Positions 9,970 to 21,559 of a DNA stretch of 64,000 bases are shown one piece after another (positions within the stretch are counted from its first letter, which is position 1; every line of letters starts with the position of its first letter). Source of the DNA: Fasciola hepatica (Eukaryota > Platyhelminthes > Trematoda > Plagiorchiida > Fasciolidae); NCBI GenBank assembly GCA_948099385.1, contig CANUEZ040000168.1, positions 7,173,501 through 7,237,500 of the forward strand, read 5' to 3'. A model generated the notes under the pieces. It ran no database searches. It worked only from the letters and a program-made list of their open reading frames with translations, and was not told the origin of the DNA. A program made the translations under genes and the position numbers.

Positions 9970-12930
9970 GCCTCACTTGCAGGACTCACATCGAGCTCTC
10001 ACTGTTCACACTAACGTTCGTGGTTTGAATCGAAATGTTAACTCTGTGCACTATTTACTTCAGTCTTCCTCCCCCAATGCCTTTTTTCGACTGGAACCTA
10101 TATTTCTCCCTCGTCAGACAGGAGTCATTTTGAATTACCAAACTACTTACTGCATTCCTACTTTTTACGTCTGGACTTCTCCAACCGGGAAATTCAACTC
10201 GGGTGGTTGAAAATCCGGTTCCCCTCGTTTAACCAATTTTTGTGTGCTATTTACCGCTCCCCCAATAGCAGTGGTCCTCTTATCTCTGAGTTATTATGTT
10301 CAAACATTGATACACTGAATCCAACAGATTTCAGCTGCCAAATTATCATTCCTGGTGATTTTAACGTCCACAACAAGGATTTGTTATTGCACCTATCAAA
10401 CAGCCCAACCATAAGACATGAAGCCGAGGTTTTTGCTGTAGTCAACAACCTTTCCCAACGGTTAAGCCTCACTACACGCGTCCCCGATTTCATTGGTGAC
10501 CGCCCAATCACTCTTGGCCTCATACTTACATCCATTTCCTCTCCATTCTCTAATATTGCTTCCCTGTCTCCTTTGGGCTCATTGGACCATTGCCTCATCT
10601 CATTTTCTAGTCATTTTTATCATCCCGTCCCAACACCAAACCTTTTGGCGTCACCATTCTGCTGACTGAGATGGTGTTCGCGACTTTCTGGCCTGTCACC
10701 CGTGGAGCGACTGTTGTTTTGTCTGATGTCTCCGTGTCTGTTTCCAATTTCACTAAGGCGGCTCTTCAAGATATGCATCTTTACATTCCTCACTTCTCTA
10801 AACCAGGCACCGCACGATCCCCTGAGTGGTTTAGCCACGCTTACAACCGTGCTGCCCGCTTGAAAAACAGCCTACTGCTGATAACGCCGCTCACCCAAAC
10901 AAACATCTCGACACAATTTTGTGCAAGCTAGGGACAAATGCTCGCTCACCACGCAGAGAGCTGAAGAACACTTCATACACCACAAAGTTGAACGATTATC
11001 CTCATCCGCTACCGGTGACCGATCATTCTAGACCCTTGAAGAGGCGGTTTCCCATAACTTCTGCCCTTCTAAATTTCCTCCCATTTGCAGTTCCTATGGT
11101 TCTCCAGCCTGCGACCGTCTCGATAAGGCGGAGATTCTCGCTTCAAACTCCACTCTATCTGTCAGCTCTACTGTTGTCCGGATCGTTACCACATCTGACC
11201 TATCGTGACCTTATGCGGTTCTCCATCACTCCAAGTCCTAGGGTCTGCTTGCCGATTACCCCTAATAGTGCAGCGGGCCTTCGCGGCAATGGGGTAAAAT
11301 GCCCATTCCGTGCACTCATGCGCGAGCATGTAATAAAAAAAATTCTCTGCCTTCCTCTCGTTTTTCGGCCACACTTCTTGTTATTACTAACAGAAAGTTT
11401 CGTCAAGTTCGGCGTAATTTGAATGTTTTCAAGCCATCCGGTCCGGACGGTATTCCGCATATCGTATTATAATGTATGCTCCAGAGCTAGCCCCCATTTT
11501 GTGTCGTCTTTTCCTTTCTTTCCTACATCGAGAAACTCTTCCCGCTTCATGGCAGAATACCATTATTTCTCCTATCTCCAAATATGGTAACCCTTCTGAC
11601 CCCAATAGCTATCGTCCCACCACCCTCACTTCTGTGCTTTCGAAAGTTTTTGAAGCCGTTATCTTTGACCATCTGTGTCCGTTCCTTCAACATGAAGGCT
11701 TGCCGAGTGACTATCAGCATTCCGCCCGGCGTCGTTCTACGGGTGACCGACTAGCGGTCATCTCACACTCCTGATCGGCCGCACACGATAACCACGAAAA
11801 TCTAACTGGGTCTCAGTGGACATCTCAAAAGCCTTCGATCGAGTTGGACATGAAGACCTGCCATCGAAACTGTCTTCGTTCGGGTCACATCCGGCTTACG
11901 TATCATGGATGTTATGTTTCTTCAGCAAGCGCATCATCTCCGCCTGAGTCGATGAGGCTTTATCTCAGCCGTTCTGTGTGAATGCTGGTGTTCTCCAAGG
12001 TTCTATACTTGCGCCCACCCTCTTCTGTTTATTGATAATCTATCTTCAACCTCCAATCTACTTCACGGTTCTGCCAACGATACCATTCTTCATTGCTCCC
12101 TTTCTCACCTCACCTCTGGCCAGGCCACCATCAGTATCAGTCGCGATCGTTCTTCTTAGTGCATCATTTCTCATCCAGAAAAAGTCTGTACTTGGGGTTC
12201 CACCAACCATGTCTGTTTCAGTGCTTCACAGCCTCTCCTCTCCGTTTCGCTTCAACATCTCCCTCATCCTTCTCATCTGAATTTTGACTCGACTCTCCGC
12301 TCCACTGGGTCACTTTCCTTACTGGGCTTATCCATAAATTCTTCTCTTTGTTGGTCTCCTGTTGTGTCTACGCCCGCGTCCCACGCTGCGCGCAAAGTTG
12401 GTCTTCTGTTCCACGCCAGACGCCTTTTACATCCCTCACATTCTTTTGTACAGGGCTCAAATCCGCACGACTCTTGAATCCTGCAGCCATGTATGGGATG
12501 GAGTTTCATCTGCCACTCTTTGTTCTTCATCGGGTTCAAAGAAAGACTGTCCGATCAATCAGTGTTCCTTCCCTAACGTCCACTATGTAGCCACTTGCCT
12601 TTCGCTGGGAAGTTGCTTCACTATCTTTTCTACCGCTATTATTTTGCTTTTTGTTCATCAGAACTCGCTTCGGTAATTCCACTTCCCATGACCTTCTCTC
12701 GTTCATGTAGACGGCCAGTCACCCGAATCACGTCTCTGTCCCTAGGTGTTGGACTTCGTACTTCCGTATTTCCAACCCTTTGCAATCTTTCTGTTTTCAA
12801 AACCAGGGTTAACAAACTGAATCTTGAAAATTCTCCACACACGTCCCCTTTAGAGTGTCTTTTGGCCGTGGGGTTTACCCCTTTTACTGCAAATCACTTT
12901 ATATATGATCAAAAAAACCAGTTAGGTCAA
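9970..12930 (+). mobile_element. Jockey/CR1-like LINE, nearly full-length, decayed
   Basis: This sense-strand LINE ORF2 can be followed from endonuclease to tail. The endonuclease runs ~9985-10620: ALTVHTNVRGLNRNVNSVHY, then FLCAIYRSPNSSGPLISELL, IIIPGDFNVHNKDLLLH, and a terminal SDH motif altered to SLDHCLISF. The RT runs ~11430-12130: PSGPDGIPH, YAPELAPILCRLFLSFLHRE, NTIISPISKYGNPSDPNSYR, SVDISKAFDRVGHED in a shifted frame, NAGVLQGSILAPTLF, and the palm box, where the usual FADDT reads SANDT (one aspartate changed to asparagine). The tail at 12340-12880 keeps FKTRVNKLNLENSPHTSPLE. At least five frameshifts or stops break the frame. It lies in the 7.2-kb STT3B intron in the same orientation as the host gene. 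Confidence 0.9.
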
Positions 12931-13300
12931 TAAGTTTACGGGTCAGGATTTGGCCACGAATACCGTGCATCTTATAATAACTGTCTTATTGGTACCAATC
13001 GAGGGGATTCGAAAGCAGAAAAAGAGTCCTTTTAATAGAACTAGTGGGCGACAACGAAACAATGGTTATTGTCAGCATAGCCAGGATGCTTCGCTTTTTG
13101 GCTATTCTACGTTATCGCCAGTTATAACGGAAACGATAGACTCGATATTTTACATTATCTACGCACGTATTTTTCAGTAGATCAGTTGGATATAACTACC
13201 CAAAGGCCAAACGGTAGTACAATTGAGTGTTTCACATTCTATCGTAGAAATGCATCGTATAAGGTCTGCATAAACAGCTTTTATAACTATTCAGTCTTTC

Positions 13301-13301
<1 letters not shown>

Positions 13302-13334
<33 letters not shown>
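13302..13334. repeat. (GT)n microsatellite
   Basis: About 16 GT units in the STT3B intron, roughly 550 bases upstream of the next exon. The Cys-Val run it encodes is not a gene. Confidence 0.97.
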
Positions 13335-13337
<3 letters not shown>

Positions 13338-13879
13338 AAGCGGTATGAGGTTCGAACGTGATTTTAACCACCAATACTCACGACCGATTGTGCTCGGAAG
13401 ACAAAAGTCGCAAATTGTTTATAGTTTGAGGGTGTGGATTAAACCCCACAGATCGACTTTTGGGTTTAAAACTCTCGTTGTCACATGTCAGGGCCTAATA
13501 GGATCCTCTGTTCAAAGTCCCAGACGTATGATCGGCCTTGTAGATATGATAACTAAAAGTGAAAGAATTTCCTTAGATGGGTAATTTTCTATCTGCCGAA
13601 CTTCTTTTCCAAATCACGTACGTAGTCGTGTATTTCAAGCGGTTCAATAAATTGCCGCCAGCATTCCTATCGGATTGGGATTCAGTGCGTATCGTTTTAA
13701 CTTCATTTTTCGAGCTCATTGAGTCATACGATCAGCAGTTCTATAAGGCTTTTCAAAATCCGTACACTTCGCTCTGTCCTGTTATGGTGTATTTGCCATT
13801 AGTTAATCAGTAGTCTGTGCTAAAACTACGACCAACATACTGAGCTTTCGTATTTTGTAATTCCCATTTTTATTTTTAG

Positions 13880-14035
13880 ACTATCCAAAGTCTGGATGTG
13901 GACTACGTGCTTGTCATCTTCGGTGGTTATATTGGCTACAGTGGAGACGATATTAACAAATTCTTGTGGATGGTTCGCATTGGAGGTGGTGAGCATCCGA
14001 ATGAAATCCAAGAGCGAGACTTTCTAACTCCCCAG
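13880..14035 (+). CDS. STT3B: STT3B exon, middle of the C-terminal domain
   Basis: This 156-base, phase-0 exon has 52 codons. It begins right after the acceptor TATTTTTAG at 13871-13879 and ends before GTACTT at 14036. The translation contains [20 protein letters not shown], then [20 protein letters not shown] and a final DFLTPQ. This continues the previous exon exactly as in STT3 proteins, where the segment after the DNNTWNN block reads '[12 protein letters not shown]…[12 protein letters not shown]'. The EHPNE insertion resembles STT3B. It belongs to the lumenal domain that follows the catalytic WWDYG region. Joining 6682 to 13880 keeps the frame, because the preceding exon ends on a complete codon. 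Confidence 0.96.
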
Positions 14036-15907
14036 GTACTTGTACTCATAAGTGCAAAATGTCCGCATGTATTATTTTGTAGGGCATTCTAGCTGTTTCG
14101 TCTGATTTCTTATGTGTATCGCTAAATGAGCTAGTTCTTGGTCTTTTTATTCTGTGACTGGGTTTGTACTGAAACACTCCAAAAACTACAGCGATTTGTG
14201 CATCTCCAGAATCCTACAGAAGTCAGGTACCCTCGTTCAACTTGAATCTGATCATGTACTCTATTCATTTTCGACCTGTCGAAAATCCCGCCATTTATGT
14301 GATAATTTACAAAGCGGAGCTACCGGGCATCAGTAGGCCACCACTAAGTCAGAATGAGTTCCGTCCAAGCCAATGATTCCAGTTCCTTTTGCTGATTCGG
14401 AAGTGTCACAACGTTCAGCTCCAATGTACGTACTTTTACACGGCTAGCTTCTGCGATAAGATGAGCCGGATTCATGGATTTCCTGAACAGCACCTGCCCA
14501 TGAGCGGTGTGTGTAGAGGAACTGTTCATGAAGGATCTTGGGAATTATGTATGAAGTGGCGTCCCTAAGATCGTTGGGCTTTTTGTTCAAGATAGCAACT
14601 CTAACCCATGCACAACCAAACGCTACTTGTCGGGTGACAGGAAGTTCATGTACTGCGAGCGGGCGACAAAACGAGCGGTTCATGCACTTTTCGAATAGCG
14701 GTCAGCCAGTCTAGGATGCCTAAACACGTCCTAGTGAATCTTACCCCACTCAGGATAGCTGAATAAGAAGTAAGAGCTCATGACCTTATTCAGTGGCGGA
14801 CCGCATTCGTGCACGTCGTTTTGTTGTCTGTGGGCTCCTGTGGCTTTTATGTAGAGTTCGCTGCCATGCAAAAAACCCATCGCGCCCTCTAGCTACGCCG
14901 TATTGCTTTCGTCTTACTACACACCCTTGGTGTGTTCGATAGGAGTAACCCTGAAAGAACGCTTTGTTCTCCAGTTGGCATAGCCCTTGGGGTCATCGTA
15001 GCGCGCAAATCCGATCACCGCGGTAAGGTAGCAACATCGATTAAGACCAGCTCCAATGTGGTTCTGATCAGTTATTTTTTGTTATATCTTTCCGACTGAT
15101 GTGTCGTAAGATTGATAAAGCTCACGGACCTTGACTTACGAGCACTAACACAGTCTAAACAACTAAGAATGCATAAACAGAGTAAAAAACTTACTTCGTA
15201 TCCCCCCGCATCGCACAATACAGACGGCCTGGAACACCATGGCACAATAAGAGCACAGGACGCGAAATTCGATATTTAGCCGGACCACTAATTAGCGGAA
15301 AAAAGAGCACTAGGTTCAACTTAGAAAGACGCCATCGCCGTAAACTGGTAGGCGTTAACACCTCAGATTTCGACAGTATCTGTAATAGTGTCTGCTGGAG
15401 TACGAAAAGTCTCCATTGAGTGAAACCGAAACTAGCAAATATTAAAGAAGTTCAGCATTCTCATGCCAAAATATTTTGCTGAAATCTCCGACTCACTTTT
15501 GAGTAATCTGTTGAGTTCCCTCAACAGTGACTTGCTCAGTTCTTACCACATTATATTGTTATTATGTTGTACTCTAGTGCACCAGCTCAAATAAACACCG
15601 CGTCCCCTAAACATGCAGTTCGTGCTAGATTAGATATTTATTTTGAACTTCGGTCTACTGTGTTAGTAAAGGTTAGACAGTTGTCTCCGATATACATGTT
15701 ATGCATGATACTCGAAGGTAACAGTCGAAGCTAGAGCATAGAAGTGCTAGGTTAAATGGTTGTACAAACTGAACTGAAACTGTTATCACAATCGCTAAAC
15801 CTCTGATTTGAGTCATTCCATCCTACCAACTTCATGATCATGACTTTTCAATTTTCTTTGATTATTGTACTCAATTAACAAAATTTTCACTTGTATTTTT
15901 TCAATAG
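14036..15907. other. STT3B last intron
   Basis: 1,872-base intron with donor GTACTT and acceptor TTCAATAG at 15900-15907. The minus strand has two overlapping open frames at 14344-14683 that I do not recognise; they could be the wreck of an element. No other feature was found. Confidence 0.6.
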
Positions 15908-16276
15908 GGAGAGTATCGTATCGATAACGCAGCCTCCAGCACCATGCTCAATTGTTTGATGTACAAATTGAGCTACTATCGCTTTGGTGAAGTCCGTTTG
16001 GATATGCGGCATCCAGCTGGCTTTGATCGGACACGTAATGTGGAGATTGGGAAGAAACATTTCACACTGGACTACTTAGAGGAAGCGTTCACATCAGAAC
16101 ATTGGTTGGTTCGTATATATAAAGTCAAACCACCGAAGAATGTGCCCAGTCTAAAGCGTCCACGACGGCGAATCCGAACACAGCAGTCTACGAAACCAAT
16201 GAACAATATGCGTGGGCAGTTAAAGTTCAATTCACGAATCGTTCGCGGCAAACGATCAAGCACTCGGGAACGGTAA
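15908..16276 (+). CDS. STT3B: STT3B last coding exon and stop codon
   Basis: The phase-0 exon starts with GEYRID after the acceptor AATAG and ends in a TAA at 16274-16276, giving 122 residues. Recognisable STT3 blocks are [38 protein letters not shown] and [19 protein letters not shown]. They correspond to the end of the conserved lumenal domain. After IYKVKPP the sequence becomes a tail rich in Arg, Lys and Ser ([10 protein letters not shown] and [13 protein letters not shown] at the end). A long basic tail of this kind is typical of STT3B and absent in STT3A. The three exons together give about 236 residues of a protein normally 700-850 residues long. The stop is followed by a candidate polyadenylation signal ~200 bases downstream. 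Confidence 0.96.
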   Translation, partial: GEYRIDNAASSTMLNCLMYKLSYYRFGEVRLDMRHPAGFDRTRNVEIGKKHFTLDYLEEAFTSEHWLVRIYKVKPPKNVPSLKRPRRRIRTQQSTKPMNNMRGQLKFNSRIVRGKRSSTRER

Positions 16277-16473
16277 TCTGTAAGTTGCGGAAAAATGTGT
16301 GTTCCTGAAAGTCATTAGTTGTTCTGATTCGAAGAAGCGGGACGGACGAAATTAAGTGCATTTAGAACGATTCCCTGTTTCATAAATCCAATTAGACTTT
16401 TTCAGTCACTGACTTCTTACTTCATTGCTCTGATTTTGGTTTCTACCTCGCTGTATCGTCTAGTCGGAGACGA

Positions 16474-16479
16474 AATAAA
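16474..16479 (+). promoter_or_regulatory. Candidate poly(A) signal of STT3B
   Basis: AATAAA, 198 bases after the STT3B stop codon, is the first canonical hexamer downstream. A second AATAAA lies at 16656-16661. Without transcripts I cannot say which is used. Confidence 0.45.
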
Positions 16480-16699
16480 ACGAAGCAAGAACAGATAATA
16501 AACGGGAAAGAAAGTTAGAATCGATTGTTGTAGATTGAGTGACCAATACAATCTAATAGCATTCACATTTCTGTTCATTGGTTTCACGTTTGCTACGTGA
16601 CACGTACTCAAAAATGCCCCCTCACAAGACAAGGTAGCGAGTTGTTTTAGGCTACAATAAATTCCATAAGTCTGAGCGATCTCACTGTAAGCTTGTCCG

Positions 16700-19179
16700 T
16701 TCAACAGGAGCTGTTATTCCTATCCACGAAATTATCGATTTCGTAACCAAACCGCCATTTATAGGTGTGACTTTTTTATGGTAACTGATTTTGTATATCA
16801 GAAAGCAGTGGTGAAAAGTTCTAGCCTACGAGGAAGAAGCTCAACTCCGACAGCTTTTCTCATATATGTTGCCCTCTGAAGAGTGGAATAATTATAAGAT
16901 CTGGTCAGCAATTATATCAATAATACAGCACATTCATTGATAGGTCATTGGTGAACATTCATGTTGGTCGTATAATTGATCTAGTTGCGTTGGCTGTTTC
17001 AAGGCTAACCTTTCATTTCCATTAACCATAGTTTTTCCGTGCTTTCCGCCTGCAGTTCAGTGCCTTGGTTAAAGTTGTCTGAGCAGACAGAAAGTCTGAA
17101 TTATACCACCTCCCATTAGCTTCAGTATAAGAAACCCTGATGTCGCGCGTACCCTGTGCGGGCCTTATCCAGTTTTTCCGCTCAATATCTTAGGGTCTCG
17201 GTTGCCGACTGACTTTGTTTGTGCGGTAGATCATGGGCCAAGTCCCTTCAACTGCGTTCGTGCATAAGCATATGCTTTCTCTCCGGACTGACCAGTCCGT
17301 AATGGAGTTACATCTGATCTAAGGCGCGATAAAACTCGTTCGGTAATAGCCGATCTTGTCGGTCCTGGCTGAATTAACTTCGAATCTGATTGTTTCATTT
17401 CCCAGGCTGCTTTTTATCTAAATTCCCCAGAGTAAGAACACGGATCGATTCTGCATGATTTCCAGTTGATTGCTCGCGATGTACCCGTTTTTCCGTGGTT
17501 TCTTTTTACTAAATATCGCCACGAAATTGCTCACTATACTGTTTTTCATTCTTTTTTTCCAGACTCCATTCCATGTGGTCGGATTTTCGTATCATTATTA
17601 CCGTCTATGATGTGTTTTTGGTTTCCCTCTTGCCGACCGTTCTCATCTTCATTGGGGCTGCATTCCACGTCGTATTTACTCCTGTCTGTGATCTAGTATT
17701 TGAAGCCTCGTTCGTTCGTTTGTATTTTGTACAAAATATTGTGCAGCTCCATCCAAGTACAATATCCGTTATGTATGAGCTCCAGTGGGTATTGACACTT
17801 CTGGGTATCAGTCAGCAATCTTAGGTGTTAATATGTCCCTCCTACCTTATACTTGCACCATATTCTGTTCTTTGTGCGATACTCACGTTTTCTGTCCTCA
17901 AGTAATTGAATGCAATGGAATATAACGCCATTTTTCTTCTCTCTTCGGGAGACGGATATCCGCGAACCGTAAGCTGGGTCCTGATCACATCTTGTGCAGA
18001 TACTCATCTGCTGCATTAGATAGAATCTTTTCTGCGTCTTTGCCGATATTAATTTACATCATTTAGGTTCTAACAACGGCTTGGGTCGTCGGGGCAGACA
18101 AACCGTTACACCACATCGGGGTGCAATCTCGTGATGGTTTGGTTTCGGAACAAACTAACTGACTGATTCGTATCCGCACAAAATTCTTTTCTTGGGATTC
18201 AAAGCTCGGTCATTCATACTTCGGTGTTACAGTAGATTAGATGGAAATAGACGCATCGGTTCAATAGCAACCAGTGTGATACCCACCGGCCCCAAAAGAA
18301 GAGTAGGCTCGTGATCGTTCCTGAAACTGTTATTTACACTTGATGTATCGTATTTCCTAGCCTTTTCCTATCTAGTATAAATCTCGCTGCTTTGGAAAAA
18401 CAGATTGGTATTCAGGAACCAGGCTTTTCACGTCTAGCTCGAGTTAGTCGACAGAATATGCCCATCGATTCACGAAAAAGCTTATAACGCAAAGAAATTT
18501 CCTTTCGGTATATCACTTCAGGCATTTACATATATAGTACTGGGTAAAGGAGAGTATATGTGCAGCTATGGATGGTAGAGAGCTAGTAAGTGCGCAACAA
18601 TTCCGGTAACCTCGACAACATGCTTCAACTTGATGAACCTTGTCCGTTGTGTGAACGAAAATAAATGTGTTATGTAACCAAATGGTGTGAAAAAGAGGTG
18701 CGGGGTTGGGGAGAACTTGTACACGGGAACCATAAGAGAACCACTTGTTACGGCCACGGCAACAACTGTTGTACGAGGGCACGTTGCTTACACAATTCCG
18801 GCTTCAATAGTCAAATTGCTATGGCTTCTGATGTCATCAGCACAGCAACCGCCTGCGTAATCCTTCCGCGTGAACTCTGGGAGTTCTCAGGACTAGTCTG
18901 AAAGCTGTCGCTGAGTCGATTTGATGTCCGCTATCCACCAGGTGTTGCAGGATTGCGCTATTGATAGTCCGAACTGTTCCTTTGCGTAAAGAAGCCGGGA
19001 CGTGTTCTGATATCCTCTTCGACAGGCGTCTCGTCGTATGTCTAATATACTGTGCACTACAAAGAGCACGTAGTGCACCAATGTTTACGAAGCATTGCTG
19101 GCGTCTGGTTTGTATATTAAGGGAGTAATGACGTGATGCACCGTTGTATTGGGCGGTAATACCCGCCTTTTAACCGCAG
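16700..19179. other. No supported gene downstream of STT3B
   Basis: The only item of note is a good pyrimidine tract plus AG at ~17540-17562, followed by a 87-codon hydrophobic open frame ending at 17824. It matches no family I know and is T-rich, so I do not call it an exon. No transposable element core was recognised in the rest. Confidence 0.4.
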
Positions 19180-19470
19180 TGACCGCTCTACACCACCTCC
19201 GATGGCTCGGTCATGTCTTACGAATGCTTGCCCATCCTCTACCTTTCCGTAGTGTATTCACACTTGCTGGGCAAGGCTGAAAGTAGCGGTGTGACGATCA
19301 GGTCATAACTTGGCAAGGAGGTACGAAGAAACTGGCATCCGCATTGGTTTCGGTTGGGGCCCGAGGGGCGTGCATTGTCGTTATTTAGCGGCGTCGAGGG
19401 ACACGGCTCAGAACAGGGCGTGCAATGCTGTACGGTCTGTAAATTGAATTCTCGTGCCCCATTAATACAA
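19180..19470 (+). mobile_element. RTE-like LINE 3' tail fragment
   Basis: The frame reads LHHLRWLGHVLRMLAHPLPF, then after a stop a TWQGGTKKLASALVSVGA block and, in another frame, a WGPEG…CCTVCKL ending. This is the order of the C-terminal end of the trematode RTE ORF2 ('LRWLGHVLRM…WLETL…'). The RT itself is absent, so this is a short 5'-truncated insertion on the + strand. Confidence 0.75.
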
Positions 19471-20099
19471 AAATGTTATTCAGACAACCAAATTGACAAA
19501 GAGCATCTAAAGTGTGCTGTGAAAAAGCCAAGATAACATCTTTTTACTAACTACTTACACTTTCGAAATTTCCCGTTTTCGTAATTGTTGTCGTTGCGTT
19601 GGCACTGCTTGATCTCGAGCTGGTTTAACTGAATTTTCAGGTCTAGAATTTGAGAGTTGCTTTGGAGCTCTAGACTGTTAGTTGAGCGACTGTGTGCGCC
19701 GACCACCATTCACGAACGGACTTTGAATGAGGAGTTATCTTGTAACCGGGCGGCCATACTATGATCAATGTTGGCCATAAAATGAGAAAAATGCATGAGT
19801 TGTCAATTTTCCTCGGTTGTCAGACAACGTTATTTACAGCGCATATGGAGCAATACAGGGTCATGTGTGTTCTTGTCTGACTCATGAGGTTTCTAGGGCA
19901 CTGGCTCATTTGGTTAATATTCGCGTTTTGGATTTAGGTTCATAAATGGTGAGGTGACAGATTGATTGAGTGACACGTTCGCGTCTTTGTTTCAGGGCTG
20001 TTTTGGCGATATCCTGACATTGCTAGTAATTAGGTGGGCCGGCACATGTTGATTACACAGTCACAATGACACATGAACCTGTTCATCGGTGTACTTATC
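19471..20099. other. No recognised gene; possible gypsy 3' flank
   Basis: The sequence lies just beyond the integrase end of the minus-strand gypsy element, where a 3' LTR would be expected. I could not find a matching second LTR. Confidence 0.35.
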
Positions 20100-21420
20100 A
20101 GATTACCAAATATCTGCTACTCAAGTACTTGTGTAAGGGGATGTGCAATGGAGCGCGGATATGTTTGATAATCATCAATTATCATGGAAAAACCAGGCTG
20201 GTCTGATCAAAGCAAAGTGCAACACCGGTAATCCAACTTTTTGATATCCACTGAACGCACATGGATTGGGTCACCTGTTTAGAAAAACCGTTTCTTCGAA
20301 ACGTGGTTCCGAATATACTGAGCTTCCATTATGAAATTTCTGAGAACAACGGATGTAGCTAGCAGCATCGCGTCAAGTGATGGTCCCAAGAACAGTTCTG
20401 CTGGTGACTTCGCGCCTATGGGTTGGGTGTTGGGCGATAGGTCCTTAAAAAGTACTCAAAATGAACGTCAGGCTTCCCTTCCCCCTGTAATTTCTGGAGA
20501 GCCCTCTTGAAGGTGTTCACGAAACGTTCAGCTTTTCCTTTGGATTGAGAATGATACCCGGGACTGCGCACATGATGTGTACCCATACTGTCGCAAAACT
20601 GTTTAAGTTTCGCTGAGCAAAATTGCACACCGTTATCCGTAACGACAGTTTCGGGAACACCGAATTGGGAGAAAAGACGACTGAGTGCGATTGCTGTGGT
20701 GAATGTGGATGCTTGCGTTGTGTTCAGAATTCAGAAAACGGTACGCAACCGATCCGTTTACTAGGATATCAGGAAACACTTACGTAAGCGGGCAAGCACA
20801 AACCTGATGATGTGTCAAGCGGACGGGAACAAAGAATCAGTGTCAGTCCCAGGCCCACTTAACTGCAAGTGATTGGTAAAGTGGAGCAAAGCAGAGCGTG
20901 GGATGGACAAGCGTCGGGCACGCAAATGCAAGACCAACGGCACCGGAATGAATCATGTGCGAACGCCAACGAAACACGGGTTGGCCACACAACAGCTTGC
21001 TTCATTGGAATTATTTCAGGCCATTTAGAATGTGTCAATCAAGATCAGAAAGTACTGATTCTTCACAGGTCGGACGTAGTCTATATGGATTCGTACCCAA
21101 GGCTCAGAAGGTAAAGATCGTATGTGAAGCTCACATTTCACAGGTGCTTTGCTCGCCAGTGCGCTTTGCTCACACTTGCGAATAAGTTGAACAATGTCTG
21201 AGTCTATTTTATGCCAGGACGCGCAGGTGAGCGCGATGCCTTTCATGCGCATTATCCCTAAATGGCTCGTGTGTAGCTGGTGACATTGAGGAATTGCCAC
21301 ATGGTGGGACAACATCAGGCAGCCACTTAATATTATGAATGCTTCTTTCAGTCGGTAGGACTGCCAAATTTCGGAGTCCGTAACGTTGGCTGGCCAACCT
21401 CGTAAGACATGACGCTCCAC
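20100..21420 (-). pseudogene. Gypsy 1 integrase, interrupted
   Basis: From 21420 down the minus strand gives a zinc-binding-region remnant and then the catalytic core start: LTCASWHKIDSDIVQLIRKC, then EPWVRIHIDYVRPVKNQYFL, which contains the first Asp (IHIDY). Homology breaks at ~21025 and resumes at ~20740 with TTAIALSRLFSQFGVPETVV, TDNGVQFC (second Asp) and GYHSQSKGKAERFVNTFKRA (catalytic Glu) at ~20550. C-terminal sequence continues through PAELFLGPSLDAML and NHVSKKRFF to ~20200. All three acidic residues survive, but the ~300-base interruption and frameshifts make it non-functional. Confidence 0.88.
20850..21020. repeat. Dispersed repeat, family A copy 1
   Basis: Similar over about 170 bases to 47190-47360 in the same orientation. 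Shared landmarks are a CAAAGCAGAGC core, then CGGAATGAATCA versus TGGAATGAATCA, then a GAGTTGGC/GGGTTGGC block. It occupies the gap in the gypsy 1 integrase. Confidence 0.6.
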
Positions 21421-21559
21421 GCAGTAGGGTTAATTTGAGTTGCATTGGGGATGGAGCTGAAAGTTACTAGCAGATTGTGTATGGAATCGTGAAATACCGG
21501 TTCGACCCGTGCGTCCACATTTATCACTAAAATGATCATGTCATCATCTGGTTGACTGA

